From Acidimicrobiaceae bacterium (GTDB lineage: Bacteria > Actinomycetota > Acidimicrobiia > Acidimicrobiales > RAAP-2): a DNA stretch of 64,000 nt. Made by a program: the position numbers and the translations under genes. Below the pieces are notes generated by a model. It had not been told where the DNA came from. It did no database searches and was given only the letters and a program-made list of their open reading frames with translations. Below are positions 8,723 through 16,656 of the stretch, piece by piece (positions within the stretch are counted from its first letter, which is position 1; every line of letters begins with the position of its first letter). The stretch covers positions 34,133 through 98,132 of the forward strand of contig PLZF01000090.1 in the NCBI GenBank assembly GCA_003152015.1, read 5' to 3'.

Positions 8723-8881
8723 TGTGCTGACCGACCATTTCGGACGTAGATGTGCAAACCGGCCGGGAAACGGGTAGTTATTCAACCGGGAGAATCGCAT
8801 GCGCCATGCCACTGCAGGAATGTCCGGCGCTCCCCGGGCGTTGAGAGTAGTGCAACCCACATGAGAAGGGTGAAACCAGGC

Positions 8882-9814
8882 ATGACAACTCGCACGTTGA
8901 CCACCAGCAACGGTCAGAATAAGACGAACGCCCCGACCGGCACGGGGAAGGGGCGCGCCGCCACCTCGCCGACCGCGGCGCGCAGCCGCGGAGCCGATGC
9001 AGACAGCCTGGGCCTCTTCCTCCGCGATCTCGACCATCACCCGCTTCCCGACCATGAAGCACAGACCGAATTGGCCAAACGGGTGGCGGCCGGTGACGAG
9101 GATGCCCGCCGGGAGATGGCGGCGGCCAACTTGCGCCTGGTCATCCACTGGGCCCGGCGGTATCAGGACCGCGGGGTCGACCTTCCCGATCTCATCCAAG
9201 AGGGCACCTTCGGTCTGATGCGGGCTGTCGACAAGTTCGACTGGGAACGCGGCTTCCGGTTCTCCACCTATGCCACCTGGTGGATCCGCCAGGCCTTACA
9301 GCGAGCCGTCCAACAGCATGGTCGGACCATCCGCCTTCCGATGGAGGTAGCCGAGCGCAATCAGCAAGTCGAGGCGGCCACCTGGGAACTCACCCATCAA
9401 CTACAGCGTCCGCCTACTGACGCCGAGCTGGATGATGCCACCAATACCACCGCCGACGTGCGGGATGACCTCACCCGGGTCGCCCGGGTGGTGGCCAGCC
9501 TCGACCAGCCGGCCACCACCGACTCGACCTCCACGCTGGGTGATTTGGTGTCGACCGACAGCAACGAGTTCGAGGACGAGGTCGCCTCCGAGCTCACGTT
9601 CGGGATGGTGCGCAACGCCCTGGACCGGCTCACCGACTTGCAACGAGCGGTCATCCGCAATCGGTTTGGATTCGATGGCTCTGACCCCGCATCGCTCCAG
9701 ACGACAGCGGAACGGCTAGGGGTGGGTGTCCGAAAGGTACGCCAAGCCGAAGCCGAGGCTCTGGGGATCCTGGCCGACAGCGAGGCTCTCGAGGCGGCTC
9801 ACGAAGCAGCCTGA
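8882..9814 (+). CDS. RNA polymerase sigma factor, sigma-70 group 2
   Basis: About 310 residues from MTTRTLTTS. A 35-residue polar N-terminus precedes sigma region 1.2 (DSLGLFLRDLDHHPL) and region 2 (AAANLRLVIHWARRYQDRGVDLPDLIQEGTFGLMRAVDKFDWERGFRFSTYATWWIRQALQRA), which closely resembles primary-type sigmas. Region 3 (TIRLPMEVAERNQQV) is present. Region 4.2 is divergent: GVGVRKVRQAEAEAL replaces the common RERIRQIEAKAL. There is no large region 1.1, so a SigB-like alternative sigma is likelier than the housekeeping factor. The ORF start at 8750 is rejected because conserved sequence begins much later; 8861 and 8882 are the candidates. Confidence 0.88.
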   Translation: MTTRTLTTSNGQNKTNAPTGTGKGRAATSPTAARSRGADADSLGLFLRDLDHHPLPDHEAQTELAKRVAAGDEDARREMAAANLRLVIHWARRYQDRGVDLPDLIQEGTFGLMRAVDKFDWERGFRFSTYATWWIRQALQRAVQQHGRTIRLPMEVAERNQQVEAATWELTHQLQRPPTDAELDDATNTTADVRDDLTRVARVVASLDQPATTDSTSTLGDLVSTDSNEFEDEVASELTFGMVRNALDRLTDLQRAVIRNRFGFDGSDPASLQTTAERLGVGVRKVRQAEAEALGILADSEALEAAHEAA

Positions 9815-9853
9815 CGGTGACGGGTACCGGCGAGAAGAATTCGCCGGTACCCG

Positions 9854-10798
9854 TCAATGCGACAGGCGTTCGAGTTCTGCCCTGAGATCAGCAGGGAGCG
9901 GCGACGACCACTCCATCCGCTCCCCGGTCACCGGGTGGTCGAACGCCAGGGCGTAGGCATGGAGAAACGGCCGGCTCACTGTGACCCCGGGCAACGTTCG
10001 ACCTCGGCTGTAGACCCCGTCACCCACCACCGGATGGCCGATCGCCGATAGGTGAACGCGGATTTGGTGGGTCCGGCCTGTTTCGAGCGTCGCCTCCAGC
10101 AGGGTGGCCGGGACCGGCTCGGTGAATCTCTGTTCAACCCGGTAGCGGGTCCGGGCCTCTTTTCCCTTGCGCGAGACCGCCATTCGAGTAGGCGACGTGG
10201 TCGACCGACCGATGGGGGCGTCCACGACCCCCGACTCACCATCGACCTCACCCAACACCAAGGCACGGTATCGACGGGACACCGTGCGTTCACCCAGCTG
10301 GGCCACCAACGAGCGGTAGGCGCCGGCATTCCGCGCCACCACCAGCAGACCCGACGTGCCGCGATCGAGGCGGTGCACGATGCCGGGGCGTTCAGGATCG
10401 GCGCCCACCTCATCAGCCAACGTAGCCAGGTCGGGGAATTGGGAAAGTACCCCATTCACCAGGGTGCCGGTTCGATGCCCGGCTCCGGGGTGAACAACCA
10501 AGCCGGCAGGTTTGTCCACAACGACGATGTCGGCGTCGGCGTACACCACGCCGAACACCACTGACTCATCGGCTTGAGGAGGAGGAACCACTTCCTCCTC
10601 ACCAAGCTCCACGGCCAGGAGCTCGCCCTCCCGAAGTGGGCGGCTCCGAGCATGGACGGTCACACCATCCACCTGCACCCAACCACCCGCTATCAGGCCG
10701 TCGACGGCGGAACGGGAGATATCTGCCAGTAACGCCACCGCTCGATCCACTCGGACTCCGTCGAGAGACGGGGGCACCGATAGGGACAGATCACTCAC
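9854..10798 (-). CDS. rluD: RluA/RluD family pseudouridine synthase
   Basis: A 314-residue rRNA or tRNA uridine isomerase. The N-terminal S4 RNA-binding domain (VRVDRAVALLADISRSAVDGLIAGGWVQVDG) is followed by the catalytic domain with the essential Asp in HRLDRGTSGLLVVARN. RTHQIRVHLSAIGHPVVGD lies toward the C-terminus. The GTG at 10798 overlaps the lspA TGA by four bases (GTGA), so translation is probably coupled; the longer ORF would run into lspA. RluD-type enzymes modify helix 69 of 23S rRNA. The exact target here is inferred from family only. Confidence 0.92.
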   Translation of the reverse strand: MSDLSLSVPPSLDGVRVDRAVALLADISRSAVDGLIAGGWVQVDGVTVHARSRPLREGELLAVELGEEEVVPPPQADESVVFGVVYADADIVVVDKPAGLVVHPGAGHRTGTLVNGVLSQFPDLATLADEVGADPERPGIVHRLDRGTSGLLVVARNAGAYRSLVAQLGERTVSRRYRALVLGEVDGESGVVDAPIGRSTTSPTRMAVSRKGKEARTRYRVEQRFTEPVPATLLEATLETGRTHQIRVHLSAIGHPVVGDGVYSRGRTLPGVTVSRPFLHAYALAFDHPVTGERMEWSSPLPADLRAELERLSH

Positions 10799-11334
10799 GA
10801 TCCGGGAGTCCTGCGTAGGAGAGAGAGCACCAGCAGCAGACAACCAATCACAATGCATGCATCAGCCACGTTGAACGTCGGCCAGAAGTGGAGATCGATG
10901 AAGTCGACCACGGCGCCGTGTTCGTTACGAAACATGCGATCGGACAAGTTGCCGATGGCTCCTCCGATGATCAACCCGCACACTGCAGCGCGGGACAGTG
11001 ACGGCGCTCGGTAGACCATCACCAGCAACGCGCCCACCAGGACCACCGCCACCGCCACCAGCACCGCGGCAAACCCCTGAAACAGGCTGAACGCCGAACC
11101 GCTGTTCCGGGTCAGCCCGAGATCGAGGGTCCCGATCACATGGATCGGCCCACGAGACAAGCGGTCGAGAGCCCACCACTTGGTCAACTGATCCACCAGC
11201 ACCGCCAGAGCGGCAACTGACACGGCACTCACTAATCGGAGGGTTGTGCCAGCCAGCACAACCCGTCGAACCGTGTTCGATTCGGTAGTGCCGGTCAGCG
11301 TCGCGACAGCCCCCCGCTCTTGCAGGCCACACAC
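10795..11334 (-). CDS. lspA: Prolipoprotein signal peptidase II
   Basis: Membrane aspartyl protease that removes lipoprotein signal peptides after lipid attachment. Four hydrophobic segments are visible. The signatures DQLTKWWA, TRNSGSAFSLF, GAIGNLSDR, GAVVDFIDLHFWPTFNVADACI are present, with both catalytic aspartates (VVDFI and NVADA). The longest start is a GTG at 11334 that overlaps the dksA-like gene by 40 bases. A GTG at 11259 would give 154 residues with a family-typical N-terminus. I cannot decide because neither has a convincing ribosome-binding site. It lies between the dksA-like gene and rluD. Confidence 0.92.
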   Translation of the reverse strand: MCGLQERGAVATLTGTTESNTVRRVVLAGTTLRLVSAVSVAALAVLVDQLTKWWALDRLSRGPIHVIGTLDLGLTRNSGSAFSLFQGFAAVLVAVAVVLVGALLVMVYRAPSLSRAAVCGLIIGGAIGNLSDRMFRNEHGAVVDFIDLHFWPTFNVADACIVIGCLLLVLSLLRRTPGS

Positions 11335-11873
11335 AGCCGGGCATAGGGAAGCGCACGGAGTCGAGCCTTGGGAACGGACTGGTAACAGCGCTCGCAGGTG
11401 CCATAGGTCTTTCGGGTGATTCGCCCAAGTGCATCATCGATCTCTTCCACTGCGGCCTGGGCCTGGGCCGAGAGGGCCAGGTCGCGCTCGCGGTCGACAG
11501 CTGCCGTTCCCCCTTCGCCACCCTCGGCATCAAACTGTACGTCGCCGGGCTCACGTTCCTGAGCCAGCGAGTCGGCTTCGGCTCGCAAATCCTCAGCCTG
11601 ACCCTGGCAAACGATGCGCTCTTCGATTAGCAACACCCGCTGCTCATCGAGAAACTTGGGCTCCTTGGCATAGGGACCTACCGTCGGCCTCTTTGGCGCA
11701 GGAGGGACAGAGAGAGCCGCCTTCTTGGCCGGAGCCGGCTTCGGAGCTGGGGCGACCTGCTTGGCTGGGGCGACCTGCTTGGCTGGGGCCGGCTTCGGAG
11801 CCGGGGCGACCTTCTTGGCTCCCTTACGCGCCGGCGTTGCTTTCACCAATGGCGCCAGCTTCGTTGTCGTCAT
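11295..11873 (-). CDS. DksA/TraR-type C4 zinc finger protein with Ala/Pro/Lys-rich N-terminus
   Basis: 192 residues. The first 60 are low complexity, with repeats of the type APKPAPAKQVAPAKQVA (histone-tail-like and basic). A DksA-like coiled-coil region (EERIVCQGQAEDLRAEADSLAQ...) follows, and then a C-terminal zinc finger CERC-x17-CVAC. The family binds RNA polymerase through its secondary channel, and actinobacterial members are sometimes called RbpA-independent TraR/DksA homologues. The start has an excellent site, TTAGGAGGTTGAAGTA before ATG. A perfect 12-bp palindrome lies about 70 bases upstream. The gene occupies the usual slot between divIVA/ileS and lspA. Confidence 0.85.
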   Translation of the reverse strand: MTTTKLAPLVKATPARKGAKKVAPAPKPAPAKQVAPAKQVAPAPKPAPAKKAALSVPPAPKRPTVGPYAKEPKFLDEQRVLLIEERIVCQGQAEDLRAEADSLAQEREPGDVQFDAEGGEGGTAAVDRERDLALSAQAQAAVEEIDDALGRITRKTYGTCERCYQSVPKARLRALPYARLCVACKSGGLSRR

Positions 11874-12202
11874 TACTTCAACCTCCTAAGGGACCGATCG
11901 CATCCGCCATGAGCCCGATTGGACCCAAAAAAACCAAGTAACACTACGTAGTGATGAGCGGGTGACGATACCGTGCCCTGCTGCCTCCGGCAATCCGAAT
12001 ATCCACATACCGTGCCGGGCACCCTAGCGGGAGAATGGCCATCGTCATCCCACTTCAGGAGCGAGAGCCATTATTTGCCTCATTACGAGGGCCCGAAACC
12101 TCCCAAGGCCAGCACCAGCAGAGGCGTATTTCTAGAATCCAGCCGCTTCGAGGGTCAGCGTGGCGGAGAGAGTCCGTCGAACCTCACCGATCAACCATCC
12201 GC
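11874..12202. other. Intergenic stretch between divIVA and the dksA-like gene
   Basis: 329 bases with no convincing ORF on either strand. It holds the dksA-like ribosome-binding site, the CACTACGTAGTG palindrome and an A-rich run (CCCAAAAAAACC on the plus strand). In many Actinobacteria ileS lies between divIVA and dksA. Nothing resembling an ileS remnant or a T-box core is visible here. Confidence 0.6.
11942..11953. promoter_or_regulatory. Perfect 12-bp palindrome upstream of the dksA-like gene
   Basis: CACTACGTAGTG is its own reverse complement. It stands about 70 bases before the dksA-like ATG, in the position of an operator or promoter. No known actinobacterial regulator site is recognised. 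Confidence 0.4.
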
Positions 12203-12937
12203 TCAGTTCGGGCGAGCCTGAGCTGCTTCGCCCGTTCTCGGCATGCTCCTCGCACCGGCCGATTGATTGGCGTCCGCTGCCTGTGGCCTGGGCTGACCCG
12301 AGGTTGACCCTTGTGCCGGGCGCTTGGCGTTCCCACCCGATGCCTGGCCGCTCCCGCCACCGGGTCGCCCCGCCAAGGCTGCAGCCGGCTGCACGTTGTC
12401 ATCGACCCATTTGATGACCTCGGTGAGTGCCGCCCTCAGTCGCTGGCGTTCCGCCTCGAGATGGCGAGCCATGGCCTCGACATCGCCGGACAGCTGAACC
12501 CTGATTCTCTCGAGGCGGGTGACTTCCTCACGTAGGCGCCGCTCAGAGTCGACAGTGGTTTGCGCGACGTTCGACTCGGCATCGGCCCGTACTCTCCGGG
12601 CATGGGCGTCGGCCTCGGCCACCAGCTTCGCAGCTTGCGCCTCGGCGTCCGCCTTTGTCTCGTCCACAAATTTCTGCGCCAGGAGAAGCGTGCGCTGCAG
12701 CGTGTCGTCGGCCACGTCGGGAGCCGGCCGGTGCTCGGCCGATGCCTCCAGTTGGGAGATGCGTTCTCCCGCCTGGCGGAGGCGCTCACTCGTCTGTCGC
12801 AGCTGCTCCTGGAGGCCTTCGGCTTCGGCCGCGGCCTTCTCCAAGTATTCGTCCACGTCATCCCGGTGATACCCCTTGAGGGTCTCACGGAACTCGACGG
12901 TCCGTAGCGAATCAAGAGCAGATTGTGATGAAGCCAT
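12203..12937 (-). CDS. DivIVA/Wag31-like polar growth and division protein
   Basis: 244 residues. The DivIVA N-terminal lipid-binding motif is present as LRTVEFRETLKGYHRDDVDEYLEKAAAEAEGLQEQL. A long Ala/Glu/Arg-rich coiled coil follows to about residue 185, then a flexible tail rich in Gly, Ser and Pro. Wag31-type proteins mark poles and septa and organise wall synthesis. The ATG at 12937 (MASSQSALDS) is preferred over 13018 and 12946 because TAGCAT ends seven bases before it, suggesting a leaderless transcript. The family alignment also begins soon after. It follows yggT, with a 97-base gap. Confidence 0.88.
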   Translation of the reverse strand: MASSQSALDSLRTVEFRETLKGYHRDDVDEYLEKAAAEAEGLQEQLRQTSERLRQAGERISQLEASAEHRPAPDVADDTLQRTLLLAQKFVDETKADAEAQAAKLVAEADAHARRVRADAESNVAQTTVDSERRLREEVTRLERIRVQLSGDVEAMARHLEAERQRLRAALTEVIKWVDDNVQPAAALAGRPGGGSGQASGGNAKRPAQGSTSGQPRPQAADANQSAGARSMPRTGEAAQARPN

Positions 12938-13034
12938 GCTGAGCATGCTAGTGGCGCCAGGCACACGGCCCGTGGATAGCTCCTCCTTGGTTCGGAGTCG
13001 CTTCCCGGACAGAGTCATTCACGTGATGCCCGGG

Positions 13035-13295
13035 TTAGCCAAGGATCAGCGGGAGCAGCACGACCTCGATGACGATGATGACGATCAGGACCGACATATC
13101 CAGCCCGACCCCACCGATCCGGGCGGTGGGAATGACCCGTCGCACCAGATTGAGTACCGGATCGCACACCGTGGCGAGCCCACGCTGAATGCTCCGGATG
13201 GGTGAGTCATATGAGGGCTGTACCCAACTCAGGAGGGAGTACGCGATCAAGACCAATACATAGAGCTGAAGGATGTAACCGACGAACCTCAACAT
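13035..13295 (-). CDS. YggT family membrane protein
   Basis: 86 residues with two hydrophobic helices (YILQLYVLVLIAYSLLSW and VGLDMSVLIVIIVIEVVLLPLIL) joined by a loop containing DPVLNLVRRVIP, typical of YggT. The family sits next to sepF in Gram-positive division clusters and is associated with division or osmotic stress; its biochemical role is not established. It lies 47 bases downstream of sepF on the same strand. Confidence 0.9.
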   Translation of the reverse strand: MLRFVGYILQLYVLVLIAYSLLSWVQPSYDSPIRSIQRGLATVCDPVLNLVRRVIPTARIGGVGLDMSVLIVIIVIEVVLLPLILG

Positions 13296-13342
13296 GACAG
13301 CTCAGAGCCTCTCGGCGAGGTCGCCAGCCGACTGGTTCTCGA

Positions 13343-13900
13343 TCAGGGGTTGACCAGGCCGCGCTCGGTGAGGCGCTGCCGCTCCTCGTCCGACACTTTG
13401 ACGTTTGACGGCGTCAGCAGGAACACTTCGTCGGCCACCCGTTCCATGCCACCCGCCAACGCATAGGTGACGCCGCTGCAGAAATCGATCATCCTTCGCT
13501 GTAGGTCGCGATCGCCGTTTTGAAGGTTCACAATGACCGGCTGGTTGCTCATCAACCGGTTGGCAATCTCCTGGGCATCAGCAAAGCGATTCGGCGCCAC
13601 CACGTGGACCTTGGCCCCTACTGACTCTGCGGACATGGGCCTGATCGAGGACGTGCGGGCCGCAATCGTAGGCTGCTGGGCGACAGGCACGGGACCGGGC
13701 GTGTGCTCCGTCGAGAGGGTCCGGATCCGGCTGGGCGCCACCGTCGGCAGCGCCTCATCCCTCTCGTCCATCCGTCTGGGGCGCTGAGGGGCGCGACCCA
13801 ACGTCCCGGGACCCCGGGGCTCGTCGTAGTCATAGTCGTCATAATCGTCATCGACGAGACCTAGATAGGCCATCGTCTTTTTCATAAATGAGGCTGCCAT
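13343..13900 (-). CDS. sepF: Cell division protein SepF
   Basis: 185 residues. The N-terminal amphipathic membrane anchor is MAASFMKKTMAYLGLVDDD. An acidic, Tyr-rich linker (DDDYDDYDYDEPRG) follows, and then the SepF core VHVVAPNRFADAQEIANRLMSNQPVIVNLQNGDRDLQRRMIDFCSGVTYALAGGMERVADEVFLLTP. SepF tethers FtsZ to the membrane and can replace FtsA, fitting the absence of ftsA here. The ATG at 13900 is preceded by GGAGGGAAAG; the longer ORF start at 13936 lacks such a site. Confidence 0.95.
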   Translation of the reverse strand: MAASFMKKTMAYLGLVDDDYDDYDYDEPRGPGTLGRAPQRPRRMDERDEALPTVAPSRIRTLSTEHTPGPVPVAQQPTIAARTSSIRPMSAESVGAKVHVVAPNRFADAQEIANRLMSNQPVIVNLQNGDRDLQRRMIDFCSGVTYALAGGMERVADEVFLLTPSNVKVSDEERQRLTERGLVNP

Positions 13901-13961
13901 CTTTCCCTCCGCCCGACAGCGTAGTGCGTGTCTCACCCGGTAGGTGGATACCCGGGCACTT

Positions 13962-14636
13962 TCAGCCCTTGGGTGGTCGTTCGCCGAAAAGTCCCCGTCC
14001 GATGCGTACCATCGTCGAACCTTCAGCCACCGCTACTTCAAGATCATCGGTCATCCCCATGGAACGAACGGGCAGGTCAAGTCGGTCCGCCATCGTTGCC
14101 ACCAGATGAAATCCCGAACGGGACCCCTCGGGTGGCCCCGGCCGGCCAACAGCCATCAGACCGACAACATCGAGGTCCACGTCGCGCAGGACCGACACCA
14201 GCTCCGGTACATCCTGGGGGTCGCAACCGCCCCGTCCGGGAAGCCCGGCAATGTCGACCTGGACGAGCACGGTCGCGCCGGGGCGCCGTCGGGCGATGGC
14301 TCGTCCTTCCTCCACCCGGCTGACCCCTTGCCAACATGCAACCACCGGTGCCAGGCGCGGAACCTTGTTGCGCTGTATGGAGCCAAGAAAATGCCACCTG
14401 GGGATGGGCTCGGTTCCTTCCGTCGCTGTCGCCTTCACCAGCAGCTCATCGGCATAGTTCTCCCCGATATCGAGGATGTCGGCCGCCAGGGCCGCCCGCA
14501 CCGCATCTTCACTGAAGCCTTTGGTGACGGCCACCACGGTGACAGCTGCAGGATCTGGTGAACATGCCGAAATCCTTTGGCGAATGGCGGCCAGGCGGCC
14601 AGAGATGAAGTCGGCACTGAATTGTGCCGGCGTCAT
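13962..14636 (-). CDS. YggS/PROSC family PLP-binding protein
   Basis: 224 residues, fold type III PLP protein that buffers pyridoxal phosphate and affects amino-acid homeostasis. The PLP lysine is in VTVVAVTKGFSEDAV; GENYADELLVK and WHFLGSIQRNKVPRLAP are diagnostic. The C-terminal SMGMTDDLEVAVAEGSTMVRIGRGLFG closes the barrel and phosphate site. It overlaps pgeF by four bases and sits in the usual ftsZ-pgeF-yggS-sepF order. The sequence gives no sign of an independent promoter. Confidence 0.93.
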   Translation of the reverse strand: MTPAQFSADFISGRLAAIRQRISACSPDPAAVTVVAVTKGFSEDAVRAALAADILDIGENYADELLVKATATEGTEPIPRWHFLGSIQRNKVPRLAPVVACWQGVSRVEEGRAIARRRPGATVLVQVDIAGLPGRGGCDPQDVPELVSVLRDVDLDVVGLMAVGRPGPPEGSRSGFHLVATMADRLDLPVRSMGMTDDLEVAVAEGSTMVRIGRGLFGERPPKG

Positions 14637-15388
14637 GGTCGGGGGGATTCTGCTATCGACCAGACAACCAGCGCTTGGCGGCCGTCATCTCGGCGGCCCC
14701 GGTGCGAGAAGTACCTGTCGCTACAGGAGGTGCAGGCATCGATCCCCGGGACAGGACAGACGTTGGCACCATCGAAGGCGGCAGCTACGGCGGCGGGCAC
14801 GTCCAGTGCCGGGCGGCCACCTGAGGTCACCGAGCGGATCCCGTCGCCATACCGGGCAGCCACCGAGGCCAGATCATCCTCGGAGAATTCATAGCATTCG
14901 GCGTGGATTGTCGGGCCCAGGGCCCCGTGCACCACGGTGGCACCGAGATCACGCATGGCTGCGGTGGCCACCTCGATCACTCCCCCCAGCAGTCCCCGCC
15001 ACCCGGCGTGGACTGCCGCGAACACCCCTTCCTCACTGCCCAGCGCAATTGACGCGCAATCGGCGGTCAGTATGGCCAGCCCCGCCGAAGGCGACGCCGA
15101 CACCATTCCGTCCCCTTCGAGGACAGATCGGGTCCGGTGGCCATCATCCACTACGGCGTCGCCGGTCTCATGGATGATATGGACTTCGGCCCCGTGCACC
15201 TGCCGAAGGCAATGGAGGTACCCGCCGCCCGAAGGGTTTCCGGTTGCCTCGGTGGCGAACCTCCGGAGTGCTTCCCCGCCTTGATGCCCGTCCGGTCGCC
15301 ACCGCAGGTCCCCGTGCGAGCGATCCGACCAAGTGGCCCGGATGTCACCGACAACGGTGACGATGGCCGGAGAAGGGCTCTGGGTCAG
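14633..15388 (-). CDS. pgeF: PgeF/YfiH (laccase-domain) peptidoglycan editing factor, probable CTG start
   Basis: A 251-residue multicopper-like domain protein of the YfiH family, linked to removing misincorporated L-Ser from muropeptides or to purine nucleoside cleavage. Motifs are [35 protein letters not shown] and [13 protein letters not shown], including the zinc ligands C and H. The ORF track begins at a GTG at 15199, but the frame upstream encodes a family-like N-terminus ([16 protein letters not shown]...). That upstream stretch has no ATG, GTG or TTG before an in-frame TGA. A CTG at 15388 overlaps the ftsZ stop as CTGA, giving a normal-length protein. The start is inferred. Confidence 0.8.
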   Translation of the reverse strand: MTQSPSPAIVTVVGDIRATWSDRSHGDLRWRPDGHQGGEALRRFATEATGNPSGGGYLHCLRQVHGAEVHIIHETGDAVVDDGHRTRSVLEGDGMVSASPSAGLAILTADCASIALGSEEGVFAAVHAGWRGLLGGVIEVATAAMRDLGATVVHGALGPTIHAECYEFSEDDLASVAARYGDGIRSVTSGGRPALDVPAAVAAAFDGANVCPVPGIDACTSCSDRYFSHRGRRDDGRQALVVWSIAESPRP

Positions 15389-16509
15389 CGAAGGAACGAC
15401 GGGACGTCAAAGTCGTCGTCCCCGATGTCGAGGTCGTCATCCGCCGGAGAGGCGAAAATATCCTCGTGTGCCGTGTCCAAGCCGAGCACCTTGCTGCGAC
15501 CTTCGTCACGGCCGGTCGTGGACGGCGCCGGCTCGGCCCCACCGCGGCCGCCGGACTCCCAGCGTTCGAATCCAGCCGCGATCACCGTGACCCGGACTTC
15601 CTCGCCCATCTCTTCGTCGATGACACTACCGAAAATGATGTTGGCATCGGGGTGAGCCACCCCGTGAATGATCTCCGCTGCCTCATTGACCTCGAAGAGG
15701 CCGAGATCGGGACCGCCGGCGATGTTGAGCAAGATGCCGCGGGCGCCCTCGATCGATGCCTCCAAGAGGGGACTGGTAATGGCCGCCCTGGCTGCATTCA
15801 CCGCCCGTCCCTCGCCGGTGGACGATCCGATCCCCATGATCGCCGTACCGGCGTTGCTCATGATCATCTTCACGTCAGCGAAGTCTGTATTTATCAGACC
15901 GGGAATCGTAATCAGGCTGGTGATGCCTTGGACGCCCTGCATGAGAACTTCATCCGCCATCTTGAATGCGTTGACCATGGTGGTCTTTTCGCTCGACACG
16001 GTCAGCAACCGGTCATTGGGGATGATGATGAGGGTGTCAACCTTCTCTTTCAGGTTCTGGATACCAGCCTCGGCCTGGACCGAGCGCCGACGGCCTTCGA
16101 AGGTGAAGGGACGGGTCACAACACCGATGGTGAGGGCGCCCAGGCTCTTGGCGATTTCGGCCACGACCGGGGCGGCGCCGGTTCCCGTACCGCCGCCCTT
16201 GCCAGCGGTGATGAAGACCATGTCGGCACCCTTCAGCGCCTCCTCGATCTCTGACCGGTGCTCTTCGGCCGCCAGGCGCCCGACTTCGGGGTCGCTCCCG
16301 GCTCCGAGCCCATGGGTCAGCTGACGACCGATGTCCAACTTGAGATCGGCGTCACTCATCAGGAGTGCTTGCGCGTCGGTATTGGTCGCGATGAACTCGA
16401 CCCCCCGAAGGCCGGCGTCGATCATGCGATTGACGGCGTTTACGCCGCCACCTCCAACGCCTACCACCTTGATGACAGCGAAGTAATTGTTCTGAGCAGG
16501 AACGGTCAT
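15385..16509 (-). CDS. ftsZ: Cell division GTPase FtsZ
   Basis: The 374-residue tubulin homologue that forms the Z-ring. The GTP-binding tubulin signature is [10 protein letters not shown] near residue 107, with [12 protein letters not shown] at the N-terminus and NTDAQAL following. The synergy-loop region is [21 protein letters not shown] variable linker leads to the conserved C-terminal peptide DFDVPSFLR, which binds SepF. ATG at 16509 follows AAGGGAATA; the track start at 16566 lies in the -10 region. It has its own consensus promoter. The stop overlaps the presumed CTG start of pgeF. Confidence 0.98.
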   Translation of the reverse strand: MTVPAQNNYFAVIKVVGVGGGGVNAVNRMIDAGLRGVEFIATNTDAQALLMSDADLKLDIGRQLTHGLGAGSDPEVGRLAAEEHRSEIEEALKGADMVFITAGKGGGTGTGAAPVVAEIAKSLGALTIGVVTRPFTFEGRRRSVQAEAGIQNLKEKVDTLIIIPNDRLLTVSSEKTTMVNAFKMADEVLMQGVQGITSLITIPGLINTDFADVKMIMSNAGTAIMGIGSSTGEGRAVNAARAAITSPLLEASIEGARGILLNIAGGPDLGLFEVNEAAEIIHGVAHPDANIIFGSVIDEEMGEEVRVTVIAAGFERWESGGRGGAEPAPSTTGRDEGRSKVLGLDTAHEDIFASPADDDLDIGDDDFDVPSFLR

Positions 16510-16531
16510 TATTCCCTTACCCTCGACAAAA

Positions 16532-16550
16532 GGTTGAAACCGTTCCAACC
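16532..16550. promoter_or_regulatory. Near-palindrome between the ftsZ transcription start and ribosome-binding site
   Basis: GGTTGAAACCGTTCCAACC is an imperfect inverted repeat with nine-base arms and one mismatch around a single central base. It lies about 10-25 bases downstream of the inferred ftsZ transcription start. It could be an operator or a small hairpin in the leader; no known site is matched. Confidence 0.3.
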
Positions 16551-16565
16551 AGCGAGTTCGACACA

Positions 16566-16594
16566 ACGATACGGTTAGTGGAGTACCTGGTCAA
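16566..16594 (-). promoter_or_regulatory. ftsZ promoter
   Basis: Reading the minus strand: TTGACC (16594-16589), exactly 17 bases, then TATCGT (16571-16566). This is a strong sigma-70-type match. Initiation near 16559 gives a leader of about 50 bases before the ftsZ ATG, so ftsZ can be transcribed separately from the upstream mur genes. Confidence 0.65.
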
Positions 16595-16656
16595 GCACCA
16601 TCGACGCCGTCGTGAGTCTACGTCGTCTCGGACCCGCAACGAGGGATGGGTCATCA

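Noticed and set aside
8723-9199. N-terminal extension of the histidine phosphatase
   Set aside because: It runs antisense through the sigma-factor gene and its promoter region; the catalytic motif begins ten residues after 8722.
15560-15580. GTTCGAATCCAG, resembling a tRNA T-loop
   Set aside because: It lies inside the ftsZ coding sequence and no acceptor, D or anticodon stems can be formed around it.
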